64,000 nucleotides of DNA from Haliscomenobacter sp. (lineage in GTDB: Bacteria; Bacteroidota; Bacteroidia; Chitinophagales; Saprospiraceae), in the NCBI GenBank assembly GCA_016707205.1, contig JADJHZ010000003.1, positions 558,001-622,000 of the forward strand, read 5' to 3'. Shown piece by piece: positions 48,756 to 57,884 of the stretch. The notes beneath the pieces were generated by a model. It was not told the DNA's origin. It made no database searches and was given only the letters and a program-made list of their open reading frames with translations. Made by a program: the position numbers and the translations under genes. Position 1 is the first letter of the stretch. Each line of letters opens with the position of its first letter.

Positions 48756-50954
48756 GTGGTTGCCCCCCATTCCATCTTCCTCGTCTGCAGAAGACGGCGC
48801 CCAAGCCATATCGATTTGCCGGCGCTCCAGGTCGGTCCGGACAATGCGGACCTCGATGGGATCTCCAATGCGGTATATTCTTCCGGTGGATACGCCCCGA
48901 ATACGGAGGCGGGAGCCATCCAGCTCAAAAGGCTCCCGGAAGGTTTCATAGGAAGCCATGCCTTCGCAGTGGCTGTCTTTTAACTCAATGAATGCGCCCC
49001 GCTCGGAGAAACCGGAAATATACCCGGTAAAAATTTCGCCGACGTGTTTCTCCATGAATTCCACCTGCTTGTACTTCACCGACTCGCGCTCTGCGTCCAT
49101 GGCGTTGCGCTCCTGTTTGGAGATATGCTTGCATTGTTCTTCCAGGCGGCCTTTGTCCATCCGCGAGGTTGCGCCGTCCAAATTCCGGTGCAGGATGCGG
49201 TGGGCCCATACGTCGGAATACCGGCGGATGGGCGACGTAAAGTGGGAGTAGAATTCGAAAGCCAGTCCATAGTGGCCGATATTGTCGGTAGAATACGCCG
49301 CTTTGGCCATGGTTCGGATAGCGATGGGCTCCAGGATGCGCAAGGCGGGGTCTTTTTCTGCCAGTTTGGCCAGGCGGTTGAACGACCGGGCGATATTCAT
49401 CGGCGTCGTGATATCCATTTGAACCCCCATTTCAAGGGCAAACCGGGCGAGGTCCTCGACCTTGTCCATATTGGGTTCGTCGTGGATACGGTACACGAAA
49501 GGAATCTCCTGGCCTTCCGCTTTCCCTTTGTTGGTGATATAGGTAGCCACTTCCCGGTTGGCGAGCAGCATAAACTCCTCGATGAGCAAGTGCGCGTCTT
49601 TGCGTTCCTTGACATACACCTCCACGGGGGTTCCCTCGTCGTCCAGGCGGAAGCGAACCTCTTCCGTTTCAAAGGCGATAGCCCCTTTGCGGAAGCGGGA
49701 GGTGCGCATTTTTTTGGCCAGGCTGTTGAGTTTGCGCAGGGACGCGGCGTACTCGCTTTCTCCGCTTTCCAGAATTTCCTGGGCTTCTTCGTAAGTAAAG
49801 CGGCGGTTGGAGTGAATGATGGTTTTGCCAAACCACCGGCTGCAGACTTTATCGTTTTCGTCAAATTCAAAAATCGCTGAAAAGGTCAGCTTGTCTTCCA
49901 GCGGGCGAAGCGAGCACAGTTCATTGGAAAGCTTTTCCGGCAGCATCGGGAGCACCCGGTCCACCAGATAAACGGAAGTGGAACGCAGATACGCTTCTTT
50001 GTCCAGAGCCGTCCCTTCCTTGACGTAATGGCTGACATCGGCGATGTGGACGCCCACTTCGAGGTGGCCGTTTTCCAGATACCGGAAAGAAAGCGCGTCG
50101 TCAAAATCCTTGGCGTGCTCGGGGTCGATGGTGAAGGTTAATACATCGCGAATATCCCTTCGGCGGGCGATTTCTTCCTCCGAAACGGTTGTTTCCAGGG
50201 ATTCGGCTTCTTTGGAAACCTCCTCCGGGAAAAGGAGATTAAATCCATTGTTGATGAGAATGGATTTCATCTCGATTTCGTGGCTCCCCGCAGGCCCGAG
50301 CACAAAGACGATGCTCCCCATAGGGTTTTGGTATTGCCCCCCCGACCATCGGTCGATGCGCACCACCACTTTGTCGCCATCTTTTGCGTCCAGCGTGGCT
50401 TTGGAATCGACGATAATATCCATCGGCAGGTTACTGTCGGGCGCCACGATGGCGTAATGGGGGTAGCTCCAGAAGGTGCCGATAAACTGTTCGCGGGCCC
50501 GTTCCACGACCTCGACGACCTCTCCTTCCGACCGCCGCCGCCCCGGAAGCGTCCAAACCCGGAGACGGACGCGGTCGCCGTGCAGCGCGGAGTTCAGGTT
50601 TTTGGCGGCGACATATACATCTTCCTCCCGGCCCTGAATAACCACATAGGCGGCGCCGGTGCGGGTCATATCGACTTTCCCCTCCAGCGCATCGCCCCGG
50701 CCTGCCGCTCCGGCTTTCCCTATGGCGCGTTTAAGCTTGTACTTGAAATCCTCCAGCGCTTCCAGGTGATTTTCCTCGGCGAGCTTTTGAAGCGCGTATT
50801 GGATGGAATCCTTATTATTGTCTATCTGAAGGCGTTTGGCGATTTGGCGGGGGTTAAGGCGCTGTTTGGGGTCCTGACGAAACAGCCGCAAGATTTCCTG
50901 GCCTAGCTGTTTGGAGGTTAATTTGGTATTTGTGGTTGTTTTCTTTTTTCTCAT
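48753..50954 (-). CDS. rnr: Ribonuclease R
   Basis: A 733-residue 3'-5' exoribonuclease. N-terminal helix-turn-helix (LTSKQLGQEILRLFRQDPKQRLNPRQIAKRLQIDNNK) and cold-shock domains precede the RNB catalytic domain, with the Asp cluster TIDPEHAKDFDDALSF and HIADVSHYVKEGTALDKEAYLRSTSVYLVDRVLPMLP. A C-terminal S1 domain (FTGYISGFSERGAFIELKDSHCEGMASYET) is followed by RRQIDMAWAPSSADEED. RNase R degrades structured RNA and defective mRNA. Minus strand, separated from the sigma locus by the shared terminator. Confidence 0.95.
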   Translation of the reverse strand: MRKKKTTTNTKLTSKQLGQEILRLFRQDPKQRLNPRQIAKRLQIDNNKDSIQYALQKLAEENHLEALEDFKYKLKRAIGKAGAAGRGDALEGKVDMTRTGAAYVVIQGREEDVYVAAKNLNSALHGDRVRLRVWTLPGRRRSEGEVVEVVERAREQFIGTFWSYPHYAIVAPDSNLPMDIIVDSKATLDAKDGDKVVVRIDRWSGGQYQNPMGSIVFVLGPAGSHEIEMKSILINNGFNLLFPEEVSKEAESLETTVSEEEIARRRDIRDVLTFTIDPEHAKDFDDALSFRYLENGHLEVGVHIADVSHYVKEGTALDKEAYLRSTSVYLVDRVLPMLPEKLSNELCSLRPLEDKLTFSAIFEFDENDKVCSRWFGKTIIHSNRRFTYEEAQEILESGESEYAASLRKLNSLAKKMRTSRFRKGAIAFETEEVRFRLDDEGTPVEVYVKERKDAHLLIEEFMLLANREVATYITNKGKAEGQEIPFVYRIHDEPNMDKVEDLARFALEMGVQMDITTPMNIARSFNRLAKLAEKDPALRILEPIAIRTMAKAAYSTDNIGHYGLAFEFYSHFTSPIRRYSDVWAHRILHRNLDGATSRMDKGRLEEQCKHISKQERNAMDAERESVKYKQVEFMEKHVGEIFTGYISGFSERGAFIELKDSHCEGMASYETFREPFELDGSRLRIRGVSTGRIYRIGDPIEVRIVRTDLERRQIDMAWAPSSADEEDGMGGNH

Positions 50955-50997
50955 ATATAGGTTGGCGCGCTCAGGCGCCGGACTGAATCATGATGGG

Positions 50998-51480
50998 TTA
51001 GGTTAAATGAACGATCTGCCCCTCCGGCAAAAGTTCCATCCGGAAATTGCTGCTGGAGGACGCTTGATAAAGCGTTCCTTCGGGGGCTTGCCCGGAAACG
51101 ACGAGGATTTCCCAATCTTCGTCAATGGTAGCCACCGATCGAATTAAGGTATTTTCCCTGGAAATAGTTCCCGCCAGCACGTGCCGGTCGATCAGCCGCC
51201 CGGCTTTATCGAGGCAAAGCAAGACGAACTGGTACCGCATCAGGCTGGCCCTCCAGAACACGAGGGCGTAAAAATCGCGGGTTTCGGGAATGCGAAAACA
51301 AGGGATGAACTCGGTCAGCTCGTCCGCTTCCTCTTCTTCGTAAGGAAGGATAAACTGATCGATCAGGTCCTGCGGCGCAGGGGGGTTCGTCTGGCTGAAC
51401 ACGCGTGCCATGTCGTCGGTAAGCGTAACCGGCAACGGGACTTCGGGAAAAAAGCCAATAAAATCTTCGAAACTGCTCAT
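50998..51480 (-). CDS. Conserved-looking protein of unknown function
   Basis: A 160-residue soluble, acidic protein with no signal peptide. The first half (FEDFIGFFPEVPLPVTLTDDMARVFSQTNPPAPQDLIDQFI, EEEEADELTEFIPCFRIP) suggests a short regulatory protein; the second half is beta-rich (FYALVFWRASLMRYQFVLLCLDKAGRLIDRHVLAGTI, TLIRSVATIDEDWEILVVSG). I recognise no family. It reads in the same direction as rnr, 43 bases upstream, possibly in one transcript. Confidence 0.65.
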   Translation of the reverse strand: MSSFEDFIGFFPEVPLPVTLTDDMARVFSQTNPPAPQDLIDQFILPYEEEEADELTEFIPCFRIPETRDFYALVFWRASLMRYQFVLLCLDKAGRLIDRHVLAGTISRENTLIRSVATIDEDWEILVVSGQAPEGTLYQASSSSNFRMELLPEGQIVHLT

Positions 51481-51665
51481 ATCTATCTAAACCGGATTTT
51501 ATGGCCGAAAGTTACGCTGGTTTCCCAAAAAGGGACGTGTTTTTGCGAACAAAAGCCCCGGGGTAGGGTTTTGAAATTCGATGTGGGCATTCCGGCATCC
51601 TGCGGACCCTCTTGTTTAAACCTTTTCTAAATAGCCTCCTTTTGCCCCGGTAAATCTGGGGAAAG

Positions 51666-51697
51666 GTTGGGGGAATGCAGTCAAAAAAGTAGCTTTG
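51666..51697 (+). promoter_or_regulatory. Promoter of sdhCAB
   Basis: TAGCTTTG at 51690-51697 is a perfect TAnnTTTG -7 box; GTTG (one mismatch to TTTG) at 51666-51669 lies 20 bases upstream. It would place the transcript start about 50 bases before the sdhC ATG at 51754. The rest of 51481-51753 shows no gene. Confidence 0.6.
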
Positions 51698-51753
51698 TTC
51701 CCGGCAAAAAACGGCCTTGCCCAAAAGAACGTAAACGCAAAAACCTGAATACC

Positions 51754-52515
51754 ATGAGTTGGCTTTCCCCTGCTCTCAAACCGATAGGACTGATCTGGTT
51801 TGACCATTTTCTGACTTCCTCCCTCGGGAAAAAGGTGGTCATGAGTCTTACCGGGCTTTTTCTGATCATGTTTTTAATGGTCCATTTGATCGGTAACCTC
51901 CAGCTGCTCAACGCCGATGGAGGGGAGTCGTTCAACAAGTATACCTACTTCATGACGCACAACCCGCTGATCAAGTCCATTTCCTATTTTCTGTACCTGT
52001 TCATTCTCATCCATGCGATCCAGGGCTGGCGCTTGTGGGCTCAGAACCGCAATGCCCGGGGAGGACAGGGATATGCGGTGCAAGTGGTGCGCGCCGTAGG
52101 TACCAATGGGCGGGTAGCCGCCCGGATGGGCTGGCTGGGCACCATCATTTTCGTGTTCCTGGTCCTGCACATGTGGCAGTTCTGGTTTCAGATGAAAACC
52201 GGAAACGTGAACATGGTCCTCATCGGCGACGTGGAGCACAAAGACCTGTATGCGCCGGTAGTGGCCGCCTTTTCCAATCTGCTTTACGTAATCGTCTATG
52301 TAGTTTCGATGTGGATCATTGCCGTTCACCTTTGGCACGGATTCCAGAGCGCCTTCCAGACGCTGGGGCTCAACCACAAGAAATATACCCCCCTGATCCG
52401 GGTCCTGGGCAAATTGTATTCCATCCTGGTTCCGCTCGGTTTTGCGCTGATCCCTATTCTGGTTTACGGTCAGGTGCAAGGCTGGTGGTCGGTCAATCTT
52501 TCTCTAACCCACTAA
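51754..52515 (+). CDS. sdhC: Succinate dehydrogenase/fumarate reductase cytochrome b subunit
   Basis: A 253-residue membrane anchor with five helices and the B. subtilis-type di-heme pattern: LGKKVVMSLTGLFLIMFLMVHLIGNL (heme His), SYFLYLFILIHAIQGWRL (second His), VFLVLHMWQFWF and VVSMWIIAVHLWHGFQSAFQTLGL (further His). It links succinate oxidation to the menaquinone pool. Start at the ATG at 51754; an upstream extension to 51667 is non-homologous. The operon sdhCAB follows with 13 bases to sdhA. Confidence 0.93.
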   Translation: MSWLSPALKPIGLIWFDHFLTSSLGKKVVMSLTGLFLIMFLMVHLIGNLQLLNADGGESFNKYTYFMTHNPLIKSISYFLYLFILIHAIQGWRLWAQNRNARGGQGYAVQVVRAVGTNGRVAARMGWLGTIIFVFLVLHMWQFWFQMKTGNVNMVLIGDVEHKDLYAPVVAAFSNLLYVIVYVVSMWIIAVHLWHGFQSAFQTLGLNHKKYTPLIRVLGKLYSILVPLGFALIPILVYGQVQGWWSVNLSLTH

Positions 52516-52528
52516 ATTACCTCGACAC

Positions 52529-54529
52529 ATGCAACTTAACGGAAACATACCTGAAGGGTCGCTGGCTGAAAAATGGACCCGGTACCGGTCGACCGTTTCT
52601 TTGGTCGCTCCGAACAACAAAATGCGCATTGAGGTCATCGTAGTTGGTTCCGGACTTGCGGGCGCATCCGCTGCCGCTTCTCTCGGAGAACTGGGTTACA
52701 AGGTGAAATGCTTTACCTATCACGATAGTCCCCGCCGGGCCCACAGTATTGCCGCTCAAGGTGGAATCAACGCCGCGAAGAATTACCGCAACGACGGAGA
52801 CAGCGTTTACCGTCTTTTCTATGATACCATCAAAGGGGGCGACTACCGCTCCCGCGAAGCCAACGTATACCGCCTGGCGGAAGTCAGCGCCGCGATCATC
52901 GATCAGGCGGTGGCTCAAGGCGTACCGTTCGCCCGCGAATACGGCGGCTTGCTCGACAACCGCTCTTTCGGCGGCGTACAGGTAAGCCGGACGTTTTACG
53001 CACGCGGGCAAACCGGCCAGCAGCTCCTTTTGGGCGCTTATCAGGCCCTCTCCCGGCAAATCGCGCTGGGCGCCGTGGAGATGTTCAACCGCCACGAAAT
53101 GCTCGACGTGGTGCTCGCCGACGGGAAAGCCCGCGGGATCATTGCCCGAAACCTGGTCACCGGCGAGCTGGAGCGCCATGGCGCGCATGCCGTAGTGCTG
53201 GCTACCGGAGGCTACGGCAACGTCTTCTATCTGTCCACCAACGCCATGAACTGCAACGTCACCGCCGCCTGGCGGGCTGTCCGCAAAGGCGCTTTGATGG
53301 CCAACCCCTGCTTTACCCAGATTCACCCCACCTGCATCCCCGTGAGCGGCGACTACCAGTCTAAACTCACCCTGATGTCCGAATCGCTTCGAAACGACGG
53401 ACGGGTATGGGTACCCAAAAAACAAGAGGACGCCCAAGCCATCCGCGAAAGCCGCAAAACCGCGCTGGAGATCGCAGAAGAAGACCGCGACTACTTCCTC
53501 GAGCGCCGCTACCCCGCTTTCGGCAACCTCGTGCCGCGGGACGTGGCCTCCCGGGCTGCAAAAACCGCCTGCGACGAGGGTCTGGGCGTTGCCCCTACCG
53601 GTTTGGCCGTTTACCTGGATTTCGCCGCCGCCATCGAGCGCTATGGACGGTCCAAAGCCAATACCCTCGGCATCCACAACCCCGACCATGCAACCATCAT
53701 ACGCCTGGGCGAAGAGGTCGTTTCTGAAAAATACGGCAACCTCTTTGAGATGTACGAAAAGATCACCGGCGAAAATCCGTATAAGATGCCGATGAAAATC
53801 TACCCGGCCGTGCACTATACGATGGGCGGACTTTGGGTCGACTACAACCTGGAAACCAATATCCCCGGCTTGTTTGCTACCGGCGAATGTAACTTTTCCG
53901 ACCACGGCGCCAACCGCCTCGGCGCTTCTGCCCTCATGCAGGGCCTGGCCGACGGCTATTTCGTGCTTCCGTACACCATCGGCAACTTTTTGTCGAACGA
54001 TATCCGCACCCCCAAAATCGATCCCAACCAGCAGGCGTTTCTCGATGCCGAAAAACAAACCCAGGAGCGGATCGACAAACTAATGAACCTCGGCGGCAAA
54101 CAATCCATCGAGAGTTTCCACCGCAGATTGGGCCGGATTATGTGGGACTATTGCGGCATGTCGCGCAACGCCGAAGGCCTGCAGAAAGCCCGCGGGATGA
54201 TCCTGGAATTGAGGGAAGAATTTTACCGCGACGCCTTCGTTCCTGGCTCCGCCAAAGACTTTAACCCGGAACTGGAAAAAGCGCTCCGCGTGGCAGATTA
54301 TTTTGAAATGGGCGAACTAATGATCCTCGACGCCCTGAACCGCGAGGAATCCTGCGGTGGGCACTTCCGCGAAGAGTTCCAGGACGAAGGTGGGGAAGCC
54401 CAACGCGACGACCAGCAGTACGCCTACGTTGCCGCCTGGGAATACAAAGGATGGGAAGAAGAACCGGTGCTGCACCGCGAAGACCTGGTCTTTGAAAATG
54501 TCGAACTCAAAACCAGAAGCTATAAGTAA
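52529..54529 (+). CDS. sdhA: Succinate dehydrogenase flavoprotein subunit
   Basis: A 666-residue subunit: FAD loop EVIVVGSGLAGASAAASLGELG, covalent FAD site RRAHSIAAQGGINAAKN, catalytic Arg/His in the VHYTMGGLWVDYNLETNIPGLFATGECNFSDHGANRLGASALMQGL block. The Bacteroidota/epsilon-type C-terminal EESCGGHFREEFQDEGGEA is present. A segment of ~20 residues (RSKANTLGIHNPDHATIIR) lies in a loop where many family members are shorter. Oxidises succinate to fumarate. Middle gene of the operon. Confidence 0.95.
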   Translation: MQLNGNIPEGSLAEKWTRYRSTVSLVAPNNKMRIEVIVVGSGLAGASAAASLGELGYKVKCFTYHDSPRRAHSIAAQGGINAAKNYRNDGDSVYRLFYDTIKGGDYRSREANVYRLAEVSAAIIDQAVAQGVPFAREYGGLLDNRSFGGVQVSRTFYARGQTGQQLLLGAYQALSRQIALGAVEMFNRHEMLDVVLADGKARGIIARNLVTGELERHGAHAVVLATGGYGNVFYLSTNAMNCNVTAAWRAVRKGALMANPCFTQIHPTCIPVSGDYQSKLTLMSESLRNDGRVWVPKKQEDAQAIRESRKTALEIAEEDRDYFLERRYPAFGNLVPRDVASRAAKTACDEGLGVAPTGLAVYLDFAAAIERYGRSKANTLGIHNPDHATIIRLGEEVVSEKYGNLFEMYEKITGENPYKMPMKIYPAVHYTMGGLWVDYNLETNIPGLFATGECNFSDHGANRLGASALMQGLADGYFVLPYTIGNFLSNDIRTPKIDPNQQAFLDAEKQTQERIDKLMNLGGKQSIESFHRRLGRIMWDYCGMSRNAEGLQKARGMILELREEFYRDAFVPGSAKDFNPELEKALRVADYFEMGELMILDALNREESCGGHFREEFQDEGGEAQRDDQQYAYVAAWEYKGWEEEPVLHREDLVFENVELKTRSYK

Positions 54530-54584
54530 CCGGAGCGCTTTCCAATAACCTTTTTTTTTCAAAACAGCCTTTAAACGGAACTAT

Positions 54585-55337
54585 ATGAAACTCACCCTCA
54601 AAATCTGGCGCCAGGGGGGCGAATATAAAAAGGGACAGTTTGTCAATTACCAACTGGACCAGGTCAGCGAGCACATGTCCTTCCTGGAAATGCTGGACGT
54701 CCTGAACGAGCAGTTGATTTCCCAGGGCAAAGAACCCGTCGCTTTTGAACACGACTGCCGCGAAGGGATCTGCGGCGCGTGCAGCATGGTGATCAACGGC
54801 CACGCCCATGGCCCGTTGCAAGGCACGACGGCTTGCCAGTTGCATATGCGCTTTTTCCGGGACGGCCAAACGGTAACCATCGAACCGTTCCGCGCCAAAT
54901 CCTTCCCGGTAATCAAAGACCTCGTGGTCGACCGCAGCGCATTTGACCGCATCATCCAGGCTGGCGGGTACGTGTCCGTAGGCACGGGTCAGGCCCAGGA
55001 TGCCAACGCGATCCCGGTAGAAAAAGACCAGTCCTCCATGGCGTTTGACGCCGCCGCCTGCATCGGCTGTGGCGCCTGCGTTGCCGCCTGCCCAAACGCA
55101 TCGGCGATGCTCTTCGTCAGCGCCAAGGTGTCCCACCTGGCCTTGCTCCCTCAGGGAAAAGTAGAAGCTAAAAAACGCGTACTCAATATGGTCCGCCACA
55201 TGGACCTCGAAGGGTTTGGCAACTGCTCCAACGTCACTGCCTGCGAAGCCGAATGCCCGAAAGGGATCTCGGTGGACAACATCGCCCGGATGAACCGGGA
55301 ATACCTGTCGTCGGTGTTCGCTTCGGACGAAGACTGA
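54585..55337 (+). CDS. sdhB: Succinate dehydrogenase iron-sulfur subunit
   Basis: A 250-residue subunit with three Fe-S clusters: plant-type [2Fe-2S] (DCREGICGACSMVINGHAHGP ... TTACQLHM), [4Fe-4S] (CIGCGACVAACPN) and the third cluster (NCSNVTACEAECPKGI). Carries electrons from sdhA to the heme/quinone sites. A gap of 55 bases follows sdhA; the region after it holds heptamer repeats. All Cys ligands are present. Confidence 0.95.
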   Translation: MKLTLKIWRQGGEYKKGQFVNYQLDQVSEHMSFLEMLDVLNEQLISQGKEPVAFEHDCREGICGACSMVINGHAHGPLQGTTACQLHMRFFRDGQTVTIEPFRAKSFPVIKDLVVDRSAFDRIIQAGGYVSVGTGQAQDANAIPVEKDQSSMAFDAAACIGCGACVAACPNASAMLFVSAKVSHLALLPQGKVEAKKRVLNMVRHMDLEGFGNCSNVTACEAECPKGISVDNIARMNREYLSSVFASDED

Positions 55338-55341
55338 ATTT

Positions 55342-55422
55342 AGGCGTAAGGCGTAAGGCATAAGGCGAAGGGCATAAGGGACAAGAACAAACTTGCGCCT
55401 TATGCCCTTTGCCTTATGCCTC
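55342..55422. repeat. Inverted heptamer arrays after sdhB
   Basis: GGCGTAA, GGCGTAA, GGCATAA, GGCGAAG, GGCATAA at 55342-55380 and the complementary series CGCCTTA, TGCCCTT, TGCCTTA, TGCC at 55394-55422, each unit 7 bases. The two can fold into a long hairpin in the gap between sdhB and the LolA-like gene. Confidence 0.85.
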
Positions 55423-55486
55423 AACATCTCCCCTCTCCCCAATAAATCTGCGCGCCCGGCGTTTAAGTTCCGAAAACAACGTTGCT

Positions 55487-56176
55487 ATGAAACCTATGTT
55501 TGTTCTGTTCTGCGCGATGATACTGGTGTCGGGTCTTTGGGGGCAATCCACTAAAACGTACAACCAGAAGGCCGATTCCGATCCGGAGGCAAAAGCCATG
55601 CTGGAGCGGGTGCGCAAAAAATATGAATCTTACCCCACGCTGGAGGCGGAGTTTTCTCTGGCCATAGAAGTGCCGGAGCAGCCCAAGGAGGTGCAGCGGG
55701 GAAAGATCCAGCAAAAGGGCGCCAAGTACCGGATCGAGTTCAGCGGGCAAACGGTGATTTCCGACGGCAAATCCATCTGGATCGTTTTATCCCAAAACAA
55801 AGAGGTGCAGATCAACCACCTGCCCGACGCGGAAGAAGACGAAGCCATCCTTTCTCCTCAGTCGCTGTTCCGGATCTATGAGAAGGGAAGTTTTGCCTAC
55901 ACCATCGTGAACGAGTACAGCGCCACCGGAAAAATACTTCAGGAAATCGAGTTTAAGCCCCTCGACCGGTACTCCGAGTATTCCAAACTTCGGCTGACCG
56001 TCGATAAGAAAACCGCCAATTTTTTGGAGATCAAGGGCTTCACCAAAGACGGCACGCGCTATACGCTGACCATGACCAAGCTCACCCCCAACAAGCCTCT
56101 GACCGACGCCGTCTTTACCTTCAACAAAGCGAATTATCCGGGGTTTCATATCGAGGATCTGAGAAACCAGGATTAA
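55487..56176 (+). CDS. LolA-like outer-membrane lipoprotein carrier
   Basis: A 229-residue periplasmic protein with a signal peptide (MFVLFCAMILVSGLWGQ). The fold is LolA-like: AKAMLERVRKKYESYPTLEAEFSLAIE, RGKIQQKGAKYRIEFSGQTVISDGKSIWIVLSQNKEVQINHL, LLRI-type FRIYEKGSFAYTIV, and the closing LTMTKLTPNKPLTDAVFTFNKANYPGFHIEDLR. LolA ferries lipoproteins across the periplasm. The start is the ATG at 55487 because earlier codons lie in the heptamer region. The GH3-family gene follows 40 bases later. Confidence 0.87.
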   Translation: MKPMFVLFCAMILVSGLWGQSTKTYNQKADSDPEAKAMLERVRKKYESYPTLEAEFSLAIEVPEQPKEVQRGKIQQKGAKYRIEFSGQTVISDGKSIWIVLSQNKEVQINHLPDAEEDEAILSPQSLFRIYEKGSFAYTIVNEYSATGKILQEIEFKPLDRYSEYSKLRLTVDKKTANFLEIKGFTKDGTRYTLTMTKLTPNKPLTDAVFTFNKANYPGFHIEDLRNQD

Positions 56177-56188
56177 AAAAATCCGGCG

Positions 56189-56196
56189 TACCTTTG
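56189..56196 (+). promoter_or_regulatory. Possible -7 box before the GH3-family gene
   Basis: TACCTTTG matches TAnnTTTG exactly. No good TTTG box is seen at the right distance, and the box overlaps an upstream in-frame ATG, so the downstream ATG at 56218 could then be the real start. Confidence 0.35.
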
Positions 56197-56199
56197 CCC

Positions 56200-57732
56200 A
56201 TGTATAAAACCAAACACATGGGCTTCAAATCCACCATTGCCCGGCCTTTCGCGCACTTGATCGCACGCCGGATTGAACGTTGGTCGGCCAACGCGCTGGA
56301 CGAGCAGGCCAAAATCCTGAATACCCTCATCGCCAAAGGCCGTGTGACGGCTTACGGCAAAGACCACGATTTGGGCCGGGTGCAGGATTACGCCGATTTC
56401 AAGAATTGCGTCCCCATTCGCGATTACGAGGGCATGCGTCCCTATGTCGATCGCATCAAAACCGGCGAATCGGATGTGTTGTGGCCGGGCAAGCCCCGGT
56501 ATTTCGCCAAAACGTCGGGAACGACTTCCGGGGTGAAGTATATTCCTATTTCGAACGACAGCCTGCCCAACCACTTTGGCACCGCGCGGGATGCCCTGTT
56601 CAACTACTACGCCCGCACAGGCAATGGCGCCTGGCTCGACGGCAAGGTCATTTTTCTTTCCGGGAGCCCGGAGCTCGACGAGATTGCAGGAATCCCTACG
56701 GGACGCCTGTCCGGCATTTCCAACCATCTCATCCCGGCCTGGTTAAAGACCAATCAGATGCCGAGCTATGTTACCAATTGCATCGAAGACTGGGAAACCA
56801 AGCTCGACCGGATCGTCGAGGAAACGCTTTCCCGGAATATGACCCTGATCAGCGGTATTCCGCCCTGGGTGCAGATGTATTACGAGCGGTTGATCGACCG
56901 GAGTGGAAAGCGCTTCGTTAAAGAGATCTTCCCTAATTATTCGGTATTCGTTTACGGAGGGGTAAACTACGAGCCGTACCGGGCCAAACTGGAAGAACTG
57001 GTCGGCAAACGCCTCGACAGCGTGGAAACCTACCCTGCCTCGGAAGGCTTTATTGCTTTCCAGGACAGTCAGACCGAACCGGGTTTGCTGCTCAACACCT
57101 CGTCGGGGATCTTTTTCGAGTTTGTCCCGGCCAATGAGGTTTTCAATGAAAACCCCACCCGGCTGCGCCTGCACGAAGTGGAGCCGGGGGTGAATTATGC
57201 GCTCATTATCAACAGCAACGCCGGCCTTTGGGGATACAACATCGGCGATACCGTCGAGTTCGTCTCCACCAGGCCCTACCGCATCCGCGTAACCGGACGG
57301 ATCAAGCACTTCATCTCCGCTTTTGGAGAGCACGTCATCGGTAAGGAAGTCGAGGAAGCCATGCTTCAGGCCACCCGGGAAGCCGGCGTCCAGGTCGTCG
57401 AGTTTACCGTAGCGCCCCAGGTAAATCCTCCCGAAGGAGGCCTCCCCTACCACGAATGGCTGGTGGAATTCGATCGGCTGCCGGCCAATATGGAAGGGTT
57501 TGCCGCGAGCCTCGACGAACGGATGATCCGCCAGAACATATACTACCAGGACCTGATCGAAGGTAAAATCCTCAAGCCCCTTCGAATCACGCCGTTGCGG
57601 CGCGACGCCTTCCGGGAATATATGAAGGCGGAAGGCAAGCTGGGAGGACAAAACAAAGTGCCCCGTTTGTCGAACGACCGAAAAATTGCCGATGCGATGA
57701 CGCATTATGTGCTGCCAAACCCTTACCTTTAA
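56200..57732 (+). CDS. GH3 auxin-responsive promoter family protein (acyl-adenylate-forming)
   Basis: A ~510-residue member of the GH3 family, ANL-like enzymes that conjugate amino acids to carboxylic acids (in plants auxin or jasmonate). Motif I (AKTSGTTSGVKYIPIS), motif II (ETYPASEGFIAFQ) and motif III (WGYNIGDTVEFVS) are present and complete, as is the C-terminal lid region (ISAFGEHVIGKEVEEAM). Bacterial members are frequent in Bacteroidota, with unknown substrate. An ATG at 56200 gives MYKTKHMGFKST; the ATG at 56218 may be the actual start. It follows the LolA-like gene in the same direction. Confidence 0.9.
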   Translation: MYKTKHMGFKSTIARPFAHLIARRIERWSANALDEQAKILNTLIAKGRVTAYGKDHDLGRVQDYADFKNCVPIRDYEGMRPYVDRIKTGESDVLWPGKPRYFAKTSGTTSGVKYIPISNDSLPNHFGTARDALFNYYARTGNGAWLDGKVIFLSGSPELDEIAGIPTGRLSGISNHLIPAWLKTNQMPSYVTNCIEDWETKLDRIVEETLSRNMTLISGIPPWVQMYYERLIDRSGKRFVKEIFPNYSVFVYGGVNYEPYRAKLEELVGKRLDSVETYPASEGFIAFQDSQTEPGLLLNTSSGIFFEFVPANEVFNENPTRLRLHEVEPGVNYALIINSNAGLWGYNIGDTVEFVSTRPYRIRVTGRIKHFISAFGEHVIGKEVEEAMLQATREAGVQVVEFTVAPQVNPPEGGLPYHEWLVEFDRLPANMEGFAASLDERMIRQNIYYQDLIEGKILKPLRITPLRRDAFREYMKAEGKLGGQNKVPRLSNDRKIADAMTHYVLPNPYL

Positions 57733-57765
57733 GGTTCTATTTTTTCATAAAAAACATCAATCAAC

Positions 57766-57867
57766 ATGGGTAAAGGCGATAAACGCAGCAAACGCGGCAA
57801 GATCTGGCGTAGTTCCTACGGGAATTCCCGGCCAAAGCGGCGAATCAAAAAAGCCGTAAATCCGTAA
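57766..57867 (+). CDS. 30S ribosomal protein THX
   Basis: A 33-residue, strongly basic protein: MGKGDKRSKRGKIWRSSYGN followed by SRPKRRIKKAVNP. The pattern MGKGDxxxxRGKIxxxxYGxxRPKxxxK is the THX family found in Bacteroidota and in Thermus (bound to the 30S head). Complete ATG-to-TAA frame. It lies 33 bases after the GH3-family gene. Its ATG has no Shine-Dalgarno, as usual here. Confidence 0.9.
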   Translation: MGKGDKRSKRGKIWRSSYGNSRPKRRIKKAVNP

Positions 57868-57884
57868 AGGCCCCGGCGAATCTG

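Noticed and set aside
52517..54058. A 513-residue minus-strand ORF over sdhA
   Set aside because: Shadow of sdhA with low-complexity composition and no recognisable motif.
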